A stretch of DNA of 64,000 nucleotides. Source: an uncultured Prevotellaceae bacterium (GTDB lineage: Bacteria > Bacteroidota > Bacteroidia > Bacteroidales > Bacteroidaceae). The notes under the pieces are model-generated. The model ran no database searches, had not been told where the DNA came from, and saw nothing but the letters and a program-made list of their open reading frames with translations. This document shows positions 42,901-46,583 of the stretch, piece by piece. Numbering within the stretch: position 1 is the first letter of the stretch; every line of letters begins with the position of its first letter. The translations under genes were made by a program, and so were the position numbers. Location of the stretch: contig CACZDV010000005.1 in the NCBI GenBank assembly GCA_902780025.1, positions 43,775 to 107,774 of the forward strand. The letters run 5' to 3'.

Positions 42901-45075
42901 AACGACAGGAAGACCGTTACCAAGAGTGGCGCCCCCACCATCTGGCGCGATGTCTACGGCGCTGGCTACGGCAGCCGTGACAACAGCGAAGCGTCCAAGG
43001 CCAATGTCTCAATAACAATTGACGATAAAGGCACAGAAACCACTACCGATGATGTCGTCACTACCTTCCGCTATTCACCTATGCAATGGGCCGGCTGCGT
43101 GGGTCAGAGCACCAACGTGAACATCTGCGGCGGCATAGTGAAGAAGAGCGTCTATGGCGGTGGTGAAATGGCCTCGGTGGGTATTATTGACTATAGAATC
43201 ACGACAGACGCAAATGGTGACTTTGAGGATACAAGCCATAACAAGTATTCTTATGCCGGTGTCCGCATACATGATGATGAGAACAATGGCTTTGCCCTGA
43301 GCTGGCCATATGAGTTTACCTACGTTGACGGCTATAATGGTACGACGTATGTGAACGTTACCGGTGGTCGCATTGGTGACAACAAAAATAGTGACAACAC
43401 TGGTACTATCTGGACTGATGCCGACGACTACGGCGACGTCTTCGGAGGTAGTAAAGGCTTTGCTGGCGACCGCTACGAGTATGCCTTCTGCGCCAACGTA
43501 AAGGATGCTAACATTACGGTCGACTATACTGGCGACAATGTTGCTACGGTTGACGACTATGCTTCTGGAGCTTATCTCACGAAAGAGTGTATCACCGGTG
43601 CCGTGTATGGCGGTGGTGAGAACGGTCATGTCATTGGCGACACCCACGTGACGCTCAACAACGGCCTTATAGCCCACGCCCTCTACGGCGGTGGCTCTGG
43701 TAAAGGTAGATACGCTCAGAGTCTGGTTAAGATTGGTGTAACCAACCCGACAAATGCAAATGACTCCATTACGAAACAAATCTACAGCATCACTGCAGGT
43801 AAGGTATTTGGCAATACCCATGTGAAGATGACTGGTGGCTGTGTGGTGCGCAATGTCTTTGGCGGCGGCACCCTGGGCTCCGTGGGCAAGGGTAACTATG
43901 CTGGTGCAAAGGATGATTATTCGTATTATGTGAATCCGGCTAATTTAGTCTTCAACGGCTACGGCGAGAAACTCGCCGCAGAGGATTCGCTTTGGGTTCC
44001 GAGCATAAATTTCAAGCCCGAGCAGCCTATCAGTTCTACGAACCAGCCGGTGACGATGGCCGATCACTTCTTGAGCAGCGGTAAGGCCACAGTCGAGATT
44101 CTCGGTGGTCAGGTGGGCTATCTCTCCGACAGCACGAAGGACGGACTGCCCTACGGTAACGTCTTCGGTGGCTGCCGCGGTGAGGCGGCTCCGAACATCA
44201 GCGAGTCACCACGCTACTGGTACAGTCCTGAGTTCTTCTCCGGCTACGTCAACGAGACGACGGTGATTATCGGTGATTCCACAAACACTAACGCCAATTA
44301 TACGGGTCCTGCCATCCTTGGCTCCGTCTACGGCGGCGGTCAGGATGGTCACGTGCGCCGTGATACGCATGTCATTATTTATAAAGGTGTAATCGGTATT
44401 CCTTACACTACAGACAATCAGACGAATGTTGTCAAGTCCTCAGATCTTGATAGTCCACAGTGGCTGTATCGTGGCAATGTCTTCGGTGCCGGTTCTGGTA
44501 TAGGTCAGTACAAGTTCGACTTTAACAATGATGAAGATTACGAGGATACTGATATTGACTATAACAACGGAAGGGAGATTGTGAAAGTCAATGAGGTGGA
44601 CTACAGCACCTCTGCCGGTTCCGTGACCCGCTTCACGAAGGTTGAGGTCAAAGGTGGCACCATCCATCGCAACGTCTACGGTGGTGGTTCACTGTCCAGT
44701 GTCGGTCCTCCGAAGATTCCTGCCACCAGAACTGATGGCGACGGCTACATCAAAGGTGATACCGTTTCTGCTCATGGAGTAGGTAAGCAGACACTCAACG
44801 AAGTCATCATCGGCGGTGGTCCTGCTGGCGTAAAAGCCCATATAGGTACGCCAGACGGCTTTGTCACAGGCTTCAAATATAACCCCGTCTATGGTGGTGA
44901 AGTGTATGGCGCCAGCCGTGGTGACCTCAGCATTGGTGAATCGTTTGGTACTTCCGTCTGGACGAAGGTACACATAAAGAAGGGTGCCAACATCAAGGGC
45001 AACGTCTTTGGTGGCGGCGACAACGGTATGGTGAAACAGGACACCGAAGTAATCATCGGCGAAAAGAAGAAATAA
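24994..45075 (+). CDS. Giant secreted VYGGG-repeat protein (6693 aa)
   Basis: A 20-kb gene for a 6693-residue protein. ATG 24994 follows the promoter at a suitable distance and begins a signal peptide (core LIVTLLLTVLLSAGNVTA, then Q-V-R). The mature protein is almost wholly units of [VIL]-[YF]-G-G-[GNSA] followed by strand segments like V-x-G-N-T-x-V-N-I and G-G-x-[IV]; I count 12 such units in the first 440 residues, about one per 37. Units are grouped into five A modules and two B modules. The regular Gly turn, the Asn and Val/Ile ladders and the absence of other domains suggest a very long beta-solenoid. It ends GNVFGGGDNGMVKQDTEVII plus a short Lys tail, with no T9SS sorting domain or other anchor. 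It stands directly after the fimbrillin operon, and the same unit occurs in two of that operon's proteins, so a surface fibre or stalk is the most likely role (inference). A bidirectional terminator follows. Confidence 0.85.
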   Translation: MNNRYTPHYGLYGLHGVRLIVTLLLTVLLSAGNVTAQVRVRGNVYGGGNLAKVDGSVEVNMTGGTVNGDVYGGGAKAHTNIGNWNKTDSTWASGKVNGDGTTFYRTIVKLNGGTIEGDAYGGGLGVKAVTADPEHSIAAVTGIEANVYGDVTVFLGCDSVNGEVAPADTVTVFKIANYGSPHADVVKSGRVFGCNNQNGSPYGNVTVNVYKTGKGNVEKTASANLHNESATHTYHVAAVYGGGNLANYTAAAGKKTNVNILTCGVSVESVYGGGNAAAVPETNVLVSGAYEIGYVFGGGNGKDPWTLDNGAHWTDNAGADVNGNANTLLTGGFIHEAYGASNQKGNIRGSATLRADDAGAEGCALDVVKMVGAGKNADIDGDAILVMGCMPATKIDQVFGGADNANVNGNVELTITSGSFRQVFGGNNLSGMIKGHIKLNIEETGCRPIEIDELYLGGNEAAYSIYGYYNNGTESAPDYQPRTSEEDHTGQAVGNPSNEDGKHPYPYAQPELNIISCTKIGQVFGGGLGSSAVMHASPTVNINMMMGKKEDPENEGTYITATELGQVGVDFKDKNNQDVVGGVYGGGKQADVYGKTTVNIGTASSVTLTSGDKGSHNVEGARIVSNVYGGGLKADVYGNTEVNIDTVAYTTKGYAGVTIAGDVYGGGEGHETNVTDTAMVNLGANGVGDGTVSGNIYGGSAFGEVATTEVNLYHGTASKSVFGGGKGQLADATATPAKEAYSATITTSSTVSLLGATVTEDIYGGCNVNGTAATTTVKLLGGSVRDAFGGGLGENTGVTNDVLVEVGQYDAEAETNQISGNATILRDVYGGSAKGKVNNADAENTSATKTKHTYVNLYAGTVTGDVYGGGLGYIDNADHDNDIEALVYGDVAVKLNQYKDTAIVLGRVFGCNNLKGTPKGSVTVDVYGTNNSTNSKYAKLVSEETSSDPDYIKATDAEVSAHNYDLAGVFGGGNLANYAPTEGDSTTVTIHGCGTSSIREVYGGGNAADVPGCAVNVYGAYEIGYVYAGGKGQKKGINEATSDAVANVNGNATTTINGGTIYRTFAGANTNGDITGISTLVIAEDTSTETSCEPKLGDVFSYGNLAEMNGTSDVQIGCLTNKVGALYGGAMNANVNNSITLNVNGGKFAKVFGGNKSGGVIGGFIKVNVEQTDCDVEIDELYGCGNAAPYTTAYTNNNTPANYADPEVNIISCDSIGAVYGGGYGAAATVTGNPKVNINMLKATGQTALGKVRNVYGGGNAAAVTGNPIVNIGTLTELSGSRAVLGANITGKVFGGGCSANVTGNTTVNIGTVSYTVSGDVVGVTIGNDIYGAGEGHSTNVTGTATVNLGASGVGNTTLSHDIYGGSAFGSAANTDVHLYSGSVANVFGGGKGQIASGDTVAYVAAIGKKATVTLHAATITGKVYGGCNINGTTAEAELNLLGGSVGTSGVGERVFGGGKGHATTTKKATVNLGSDTSTGTSSIYSNVYGGSALGAVDTTVVNMNHVTTLTGHVFGGGMGEGSDATTAATVTHSATVNQNGITLAEDKDIYGGCNVNGTAAATYVYLLGGTVHDVFGGGLGQHTGVTDNVLVEIGHYDSSTDALSGTATVTHDVYGGSAKGEVNSSTNDTTTVNLWKGTINHDVYGGGLGDNEHSAAVNGNVRVNLNGYDNESTPTAKGECVVKGSIFGGNNANGSPAGTAEVHIYKTVGYEGHTRTATPTTKDAATYELTAVYGGGNLAAFTGSTTNVIIETCNPSIETVYGGGNAANASNTSVLVKGAYEIGTVFGGGNGEVTPANVPGTATTVLNGGLIHDFYGGSNNSGTIGTYNVSNSTSTGGTNITIDDLQIGTDCSLKFDNIYGAGKKANVDGNISMTMGCLSDEFTVQNLYGGAQEADVKGAVTLTVTSGRFDRVFGGNNVSGTIGGNIEVNLEETGCKPLIIGQVFGGGNRANFGHSTTVNAKSFTSIGEIYGGGNLANVAGSTSVNILTKQSVMNDSTASVFASETITIDDKSVVLPAHAKGDVGAIGYVYGGGFGASTNVGQNVDVTIGSTSDNTINPVIIGDVYGGSALGTVNGESADASKHTNVTLNKGTVTGSVYGGGLGDKASLGEGHDDYAAAVNGAVTVTVNGGKATNVFGCNNVNGSPQSTVSVIINGTEALSVVEPDIKNVYGGGNQAEYTHAVPADTLKVEIKGGTIGNVYGGGLSANVAGSITVNIKGGKVFNDVYGGGALGHTNTANWNPGSGHTLGEWAYNEVTEIPTTTRYESKGFLASGTDVSNYYVLNNNEYVKASGTATGTTEYFEKHTGQIVAGYYTKNAQNNYVPVTSDWADNEKHYYKRQIVGDWSGTTYKTAVNLTGGVIGNAYGGGLGDLAELGSGHTDVAAIVYGDVTVTLGNGINATGLSQEVEYPDSSSTAVPISGRVFGCNNINGTPLGNVTVTVNNTQQLDGNGNPIPGHPDNKYDVHSVYGGGNLSRYEPADSKETKVMIDGCDKTSIEKVFGGGNSAAVPKTTVVILGSHHIGYVFGGGNGADKIKKGTTWYANDGAPVYGDATVIAVGGKIGMTFAGSDTKGTVWGNATTKLQGTDDVGSYTSTCPLKITHSYGAGRGADINSDVNFIVNGCTNSQIETIFGGSYDANIRGNINLTITGGVYTNVFGGNDHGGNIGGNITVNVEESETCNPTIIQYLYGGSREATYPGSKAINSSGASVTRGKITVNVKSATRIDNVYGGGWRAVINGDTEVNIDMIKGSKAGEEITLPKGYRGNLIPNSDMTITYTDTTVTVGQTIVTGLYIKEHNDDTNTDEYIQITEQQDTAKAGIHYYYGTPKSTIQIDNKIGTIGNVYGGSYQSEIHGNATVNIGTKAQIDILKRKDGVAGGIFVTESGDSVYNSKGDIIKDGDVPRTVAYVKKDVEGVQITGNVYGGGDLATMDKYESGKDAQNKPTYAGGNTFVNICAVRNGDKFDAVSYGTDSIEGNVYGGGRGLADNFFCRKGMVGHEGDNVGLAPDTIVGTTVRIGNGIVRGSVYGGGEIARVEWGSHVTVGLTSGVTSAPVIEGDVFGGGKGVSTHGYSALLRGDTHVTVQANAKVRKSVYGGGEIASVGRYNVATEANAAVHGVEPGMPYSLFDAMTGQCFVTVQGQAVIGPVAAMTMPTFLGNVFGGGKGVLPYEGYKANENPWRMPPDNSKQYYDRNKQKEKNAYLKYVETLALATRTYVTIDSSAFIKGSVYGGSENGIVQQNTLVKIKGGQIGAGEGETTAYTSGWIDPLTTTVTTSNALKECAHWPYEAPYYTYDMYADKYNSKGGATTGKDGHTYYGNVFGGGCGKDPYRPGEWHTRAGTVGGNTKIEITGGHILTNVYGGNELTNVGTDGIDTTGVCIITMSGGTLGVPRTLDQIKNHPVTCYLFGGGKGDQRVLFNKETNVRDVVVNITGGTIYGSVFGGGEDGHVMRDVTMTIGNNDGTGPKIGTWGTSYVDGNIFGGGRGFSGEAYTAGNVAGSIDLKIKGGTMLGSIYGGGRLASVGYGLYNVGVDGYGEMRDDNKLDNGADTVFYTKAITNWHNLGRGRGHVNISISGGTIGNNYEFKYIVPGTTIDETYRSTNHVPYTLFDTDNRLLRTKGGNVFAGGMGRRTKLNGQPISLTDDGIDWHKLGNVKSTKLTISGTPWIKGSVYGGGEFGAVTGGHVLGEDSVGTEIVITGGTIGTVMQEGVAANTITSATTGDGDNRYSFGSVYGGGYGTEDDVIDNPATTADEANPLVTNVETFGAYVNKNTYINMTAGAVRASVYGGGEMACVKGNTSVNVSGGTIGVGEVRAATTDGGPKDYVLFGGYRMGNVYGGGKGSTNAVYSGLVMGNTNVTISPGAVSGEPYIYHNVYGGGAYGSVGTFTPTTGVPSTWISGGKATVTVTGGTIGINGWDNGMVYGSGRGDVSAAAGKDPYDKLAWVHDTEVTIGTSSAGPAIKGSVYGGGESGHNYENAIVNVLGGNIGVPKSGDTWSSLNITTRGNVFGAGCGTDTYPEGAKKRHNAMAGIVRGNTTVHVSGGNVYNSVYGGGSMGSVGTITNFFDLDSLENGNYLYKHCKESDDGKGTLYDFGLSWPYEFTYVDSTGLAKVTVDGTAEVTGWVFGSSKGTVDDGINDITQQRYAEAKLANVRETQVTIGTSGGSATTPTINQSVYGGGEDGHVYENASVTIHHGTIAHSVFGGGKGEGKFSTTLWNPNDSIEGKPKASPDSVYSWTAGRVYGNAKVTMNGGEVGWFIYGGGNMGSVGKGNYSGGSDDYSTGGYGEMPPQANQKLWSNTDFTGSGTATVNLFGGKVGNGSGTDDDGIPHGSVFGGSRGKAAASCKRSPRYKYVPDFFLGYVNNAIINIGGTMTNDVITEATGDTVKIYGSVYGGGQDGHVRNRTEVRIFKGKIKGHTSDASGRSGNVFGAGSGIGTYIDGGIKKVNNSSGSVTCTTLVEVYGDDDKGESTNKTVIKGNVYGGGALASVGPPKTPAQASDEQKDTTSTVKSHSHTRVNFKGGYIGGSIFGASRGPGDSYLSTAPKPVFDTTDGYYDATKYATDIWSYAYVTGGIVAGSVYGGGEGGIVKHDTEVHLTGGTIMNDAYGGGKGTDSIAANVGGNTLVELNNNAGPTAVDASKKGCVVERVFGCNDFKGTPKGHATVHVYATQHKDMSNMAKANKYVTPSYDPDRINTDKQTETYSEYLQRVINAAYIDGDPTKELLPGVTTSVITAATTVLNKEGATEEEYISAAKSVNNDIAKLYDVQAVYGGGNLAMYEPTDPKPNTTLNETEDYAEVIIDGCDYTSIRQVYGGGNAASTPGTYVTVNAAYVIDEVFGGGNGADNYQVKNVWYENPGANVGYYSTSKHEVDGTASDSGTEDKPRYKAVEYDNADTKEERQRTNSPYVYGSGITTTQIHGGTVHRVYGGSNKKGNIREEARSMEEASGDCELHVGETYGAGKSAPIDGKVNQDVKCASGIEEIYGGSKNSDVNADIHLKITNGSSLKRVFGGNNTSGKVNGSITVEIEEGGCEPIHIQELYAGGYLAPYSVYGYEENGSPKTSGDRLYNDPVINVISASRIDTIYGGGYKATVVGNPHINVNMEDGKVIVEKKEKVTQDADSLAFTDSTDHKKYVYKDAFGTIYHKDSVKTGNVVTLNLGTIGNIYGGGNLADIIGDTYVDVGTGEWLNVSRQREMMGISTADNITTSKKFTYNETSKKWRYEKTVPTDETITPMEGTIPSSPTNGSTVKGTTTTITTPTLFTYDSGLGKWTYVKTDSIDGTPTPTRYEAMITGDVFGGGKGSDETFWCREAMVGVEGSGDADPNHPVGGTHVTIGNGKVEGNVYGGGMIGRVEMNTAVTIGLEEGISTPVVEGYVFGAGQGVTTHGYSALVRGNSTVTIQGDAKVKGSVYGGGEKASVGRYGLDNEDMPSILKGGGICTVIIKGNAEIGPDSMVMNNTKTGKPDDWGHVFGAGKGILPEVYSYQGEDVPKRRLPAGWDPLESKTAYFKYLQTLALATETHVTIEGNAFVKGSVYGGSENGFVQSDTYVTIAGGQIGCGEGLKRRYTSEEWTVGHLIQQDESESAIAALHPNSLPECSHWEYDKTSGAPYDPFATYLNSTDGKYYYDSEHTKSAEGGANIGKDGHTFYGNVYGGGSGYYPYAAGEWFPYGGQVKGDTHLTITGGHILTSGYGGNEMTNVLGDCYVTMTGGTLGVPRTLAQIAAHPVTCYLFGSGKGDQRIFFNTSTNVKNAYINISDTARIYGSVFGGGEDAHVLENVTLNIGNTTKSIGNITYPYIGTWGTSYVDGNVFGAGRGFSGDALTAGSVGGNVEVNISGGTMLGSVYGGGRLASVGIGFNAANSTQYGMFQEDDPQTTNVDEGKAHGYVTVNISGGTIGNANASGDGAQYSGNVFGGSMGRLTLLDGSTINPLWPQLGQVKNAIVNVSGTANILRSVFGGGEFGIVRDSAYVTVGGILGNDRKTVTKSGAPTIWRDVYGAGYGSRDNSEASKANVSITIDDKGTETTTDDVVTTFRYSPMQWAGCVGQSTNVNICGGIVKKSVYGGGEMASVGIIDYRITTDANGDFEDTSHNKYSYAGVRIHDDENNGFALSWPYEFTYVDGYNGTTYVNVTGGRIGDNKNSDNTGTIWTDADDYGDVFGGSKGFAGDRYEYAFCANVKDANITVDYTGDNVATVDDYASGAYLTKECITGAVYGGGENGHVIGDTHVTLNNGLIAHALYGGGSGKGRYAQSLVKIGVTNPTNANDSITKQIYSITAGKVFGNTHVKMTGGCVVRNVFGGGTLGSVGKGNYAGAKDDYSYYVNPANLVFNGYGEKLAAEDSLWVPSINFKPEQPISSTNQPVTMADHFLSSGKATVEILGGQVGYLSDSTKDGLPYGNVFGGCRGEAAPNISESPRYWYSPEFFSGYVNETTVIIGDSTNTNANYTGPAILGSVYGGGQDGHVRRDTHVIIYKGVIGIPYTTDNQTNVVKSSDLDSPQWLYRGNVFGAGSGIGQYKFDFNNDEDYEDTDIDYNNGREIVKVNEVDYSTSAGSVTRFTKVEVKGGTIHRNVYGGGSLSSVGPPKIPATRTDGDGYIKGDTVSAHGVGKQTLNEVIIGGGPAGVKAHIGTPDGFVTGFKYNPVYGGEVYGASRGDLSIGESFGTSVWTKVHIKKGANIKGNVFGGGDNGMVKQDTEVIIGEKKK
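25345..26634 (+). repeat. Module A, copy 1 (within the 6693-aa gene)
   Basis: Order of landmarks: DAYGGGLG, RVFGCNNQNG, AVYGGGNLANY, TCGVSVESVYGGGNAA, GAYEIGYVFGGGNG, EGCALDVVKMVGAG, MGCMPATKIDQVFGGA, QVFGGNN, TGCRPIEIDELY, ISCTKIGQVFGGG and VNINM. Four cysteines are shared by all five copies. Confidence 0.85.
26719..27585 (+). repeat. Linker block C, copy 1
   Basis: Landmarks VYGGGKQADVYG, DVYGGGEGHETNV, NIYGGSAFGEV, VFGGGKGQLA, DIYGGCNVNGTAA, AFGGGLGENTGVTN and DVYGGSAKGKVN. The same order returns at 28744-29919. Confidence 0.75.
27586..28716 (+). repeat. Module A, copy 2
   Basis: Landmarks DVYGGGLG, RVFGCNNLKG, VFGGGNLANY, GCGTSSIREVYGGGNAA, GAYEIGYVYAGGKG, TSCEPKLGDVFSYG, IGCLTNKVGALYGGA, TDCDVEIDELYGCG, ISCDSIGAVYGGG and VNINM. 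Confidence 0.85.
28744..29919 (+). repeat. Linker block C, copy 2
   Basis: Landmarks VYGGGNAAAVTG, DIYGAGEGHSTNV, DIYGGSAFGSA, VFGGGKGQIA, VYGGCNINGTTA and then a second DIYGGCNVNGTAA, VFGGGLGQHTGVTD and DVYGGSAKGEVN. It is longer than copy 1 by an inserted set of units. Confidence 0.75.
29920..30960 (+). repeat. Module A, copy 3
   Basis: Landmarks DVYGGGLG, SIFGGNNANG, AVYGGGNLAAF, TCNPSIETVYGGGNAA, GAYEIGTVFGGGNG, TDCSLKFDNIYGAG, MGCLSDEF then NLYGGA, VFGGNN, TGCKPLIIGQVFGGG, SFTSIGEIYGGGNLA and VNI. This is the only copy with FGGNN in place of FGCN. Confidence 0.85.
32080..33231 (+). repeat. Module A, copy 4
   Basis: Landmarks NAYGGGLG, RVFGCNNING, SVYGGGNLSRY, GCDKTSIEKVFGGGNSA, IGYVFGGGNG, STCPLKITHSYGAG, NGCTNSQIETIFGGS, VFGGNDHGG, ETCNPTIIQYLYGGS, SATRIDNVYGGG and VNIDM. 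It is followed by module B copy 1. Confidence 0.85.
33745..38778 (+). repeat. Module B, copy 1
   Basis: Landmarks in order: FFCRKGMVG, GVSTHGYSALLRG, YGGGEIASVGRY, TLALATRTYVTID, VYGGSENGIVQ, KECAHWPYE, GKDGHTYYGNVFGGG, TLGVPRTLDQI, HPVTCYLFGGGKGDQR, GTWGTSYVDGN, YGGGRLASVGYG, LSWPYEFTYVD, DGHVRNRTEV, VFGAGSGIG, SVGPPK and GGIVKHDTEV. All recur in the same order at 40852-45072. Confidence 0.85.
38785..40281 (+). repeat. Module A, copy 5
   Basis: Landmarks DAYGGGKG, RVFGCNDFKG, AVYGGGNLAMY, GCDYTSIRQVYGGGNAA, IDEVFGGGNG, GDCELHVGETYGAG, VKCASGIEEIYGGS, VFGGNN, GGCEPIHIQELYAGG, SASRIDTIYGGG and INVNM. A helical-looking insert of about 60 residues (39,060-39,260) precedes AVYGGGNLA. Confidence 0.85.
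40852..45072 (+). repeat. Module B, copy 2
   Basis: Landmarks FWCREAMVG, GVTTHGYSALVRG, YGGGEKASVGRY, TLALATETHVTIEG, VYGGSENGFVQ, PECSHWEYD, GKDGHTFYGNVYGGG, TLGVPRTLAQI, HPVTCYLFGSGKGDQR, GTWGTSYVDGN, YGGGRLASVGIG, LSWPYEFTYVD, DGHVRRDTHV, VFGAGSGIG, SVGPPK and NGMVKQDTEV, then the C-terminus. It is about 0.8 kb shorter than copy 1. Confidence 0.85.
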
Positions 45076-45080
45076 CAATA

Positions 45081-45112
45081 AAAAGCGGGAACCCTTCTGG
45101 GCTCCCGCTTTT
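45081..45112. terminator. Bidirectional terminator
   Basis: A hairpin with 14-base arms (AAAAGCGGGAACCC and GGGCTCCCGCTTTT) with one mismatch around the loop TTCT. It has A-runs on one side and T-runs on the other, so it can end the 20-kb gene on the + strand and the uronate operon on the - strand. Confidence 0.85.
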
Positions 45113-45133
45113 CACTTATCACTTATCACTTCA

Positions 45134-46582
45134 TTACTCAACCACGATGGGCTTGTACTTCGGTACGAGGGTCTTCATGATGACCCAGCCGATGAGGTAG
45201 GCGACAGCGCAGATGCTGAACACCACCATATAGGCGGCAGGTTTTCCTTCGAATCCATAGACTGTATAGGCCGAACCCTGAGCAGCTGCCCAGTCGAAGA
45301 ACTCACCAGAACCCTTGTTGATGGCAAACGAACCAAGACCGCCAGCCATAGAGCCGATACCCGTGATGGTACCGATGGTGGACTTGGGGAACATATCGCC
45401 AATGGTGGAGTAAAGGTTGGCACTCCAAGCCTGGTGTCCGGCACCTAAGAGACCGATGAGGATGGCAGGCCACCAGGCGCTATAGGCTCCAAGGGGCTGT
45501 GCCAGAAGGCCTAACAGGGGGAAGCAGGCGAAGATGAGCATGGCACGCATACGACCCAAGTAGGGGTTCATGCCACGCTTTTCAACAAAGTAGGTGGGCA
45601 GGTAGCCTCCACCAATACTGACAACGGTGACGATGAGATAGAGCGTCAAGATAAGCAAGATGCCCATCGTAGAGTCACTAGTATAGCCATACTGGTCGCT
45701 GAAGTAGGCGGGTGCCCAGAACAGGAAGAACCACCACACGCCGTCAGTCATCAACTTGCCCACGATGAACGACCACGTCTGCTTGAAGGTGAAACATTTC
45801 CAGAAGGAGATGGTCTTCTCTTCCTTAGCCTCCTGTTTGTTCTGTACCACGGCTATGTCACCGTCCTGCTCAATGTAGTTAAGCTCAGCCTGGTTTACAT
45901 ACTTGCTCTTGTGCGGCTTCTCGTAGAGCCACATCCACAAGCCCATCCAGACGAAGCCCAGCACACCGATGATGACAAACGCCATCTCCCAGCCCCAGGC
46001 ACGAGCCAGCAGAGGAATGGTGGCAGGCGCAGCGAGGGCACCAACGGAGGCACCGCTGTTGAAGATAGAGGTAGAGAAGGCGCGGTCCTTCTTGGGGAAA
46101 TATTCAGCCGTCACCTTAATGGCGGCGGGGAAGTTACCAGCCTCACCAAGTGCGAGGATCATACGGCAAGCCAGGAACATATACATCGAGATGGTGGCCA
46201 GCATAACGGCAGCGTCGCCCGTGAGTTTTCCTAATTCGGCTACAGAGCCATAGCCGCCCCACTTCATGGCTGCCCATCCACAGCCTGCATGCATACAGGC
46301 GCCGAGCGACCAGACAAAGATGGCAATGAGATAGCCCTTCTTGGTGCCCATCCAGTCAATGAACTTGCCAGCAAAGAGGTTGGCAATGGCGTAGAACACG
46401 GAGAAGGCTGCCGTAATGTTACCATAGTGAGAGTCAGTCCAGTGGAACTCAGGAGAAATAAAGTCTTTCCAGGTGAGCGACAGGACCTGACGGTCCATGT
46501 AGTTGACGGTGGTTGCCAGGAAGAGCAACGCACAGATGACCCAACGGAAGTTGGACATTTTTGCAGTTTGAATCGGAGTCAT
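45134..46582 (-). CDS. exuT: ExuT-type hexuronate transporter (MFS, ACS family)
   Basis: A 482-residue major facilitator with 12 or so hydrophobic segments. The N-terminal NYMDRQVLSLTW and the loop-2 motif DWMGTKKGYL are typical of the anion:cation symporter family that includes E. coli ExuT and phthalate/galactarate carriers. LALGEAGNFPAAIKVTAEYF in helix 4 is the family signature. A charged central loop (about residues 228-258) separates the two halves. The expected role is proton-coupled import of glucuronate, galacturonate or a related ketouronate through the inner membrane. It is the last gene of a three-gene operon: its ATG begins one base after the stop of kduI. Substrate assignment follows from the neighbours and from the family. 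Confidence 0.8.
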   Translation of the reverse strand: MTPIQTAKMSNFRWVICALLFLATTVNYMDRQVLSLTWKDFISPEFHWTDSHYGNITAAFSVFYAIANLFAGKFIDWMGTKKGYLIAIFVWSLGACMHAGCGWAAMKWGGYGSVAELGKLTGDAAVMLATISMYMFLACRMILALGEAGNFPAAIKVTAEYFPKKDRAFSTSIFNSGASVGALAAPATIPLLARAWGWEMAFVIIGVLGFVWMGLWMWLYEKPHKSKYVNQAELNYIEQDGDIAVVQNKQEAKEEKTISFWKCFTFKQTWSFIVGKLMTDGVWWFFLFWAPAYFSDQYGYTSDSTMGILLILTLYLIVTVVSIGGGYLPTYFVEKRGMNPYLGRMRAMLIFACFPLLGLLAQPLGAYSAWWPAILIGLLGAGHQAWSANLYSTIGDMFPKSTIGTITGIGSMAGGLGSFAINKGSGEFFDWAAAQGSAYTVYGFEGKPAAYMVVFSICAVAYLIGWVIMKTLVPKYKPIVVE

Positions 46583-46583
46583 A

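Noticed and set aside
25100-45000. Regularly repeated short DNA (TATGGCGGCGGT-like) as a CRISPR array
   Set aside because: The repeats are in frame in one coding sequence, vary at third positions, and their spacing is irregular; no cas genes are present.
24994-45075. Assembly artefact or collapsed pseudogene
   Set aside because: The frame stays open for 20 kb through diverged, non-identical module copies, with a promoter, a signal peptide and a terminator at suitable places. A wrong copy number remains possible but the gene is real.
8580-45075. Classical autotransporter or trimeric adhesin
   Set aside because: No C-terminal beta-barrel translocator is present; the only secretion signal visible is the T9SS tail of the 4206-residue protein.
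45105-45135. Short direct repeat CACTTAT after the terminator
   Set aside because: Only three short units in a spacer of under 60 bp, without symmetry or context; probably chance or simple slippage.
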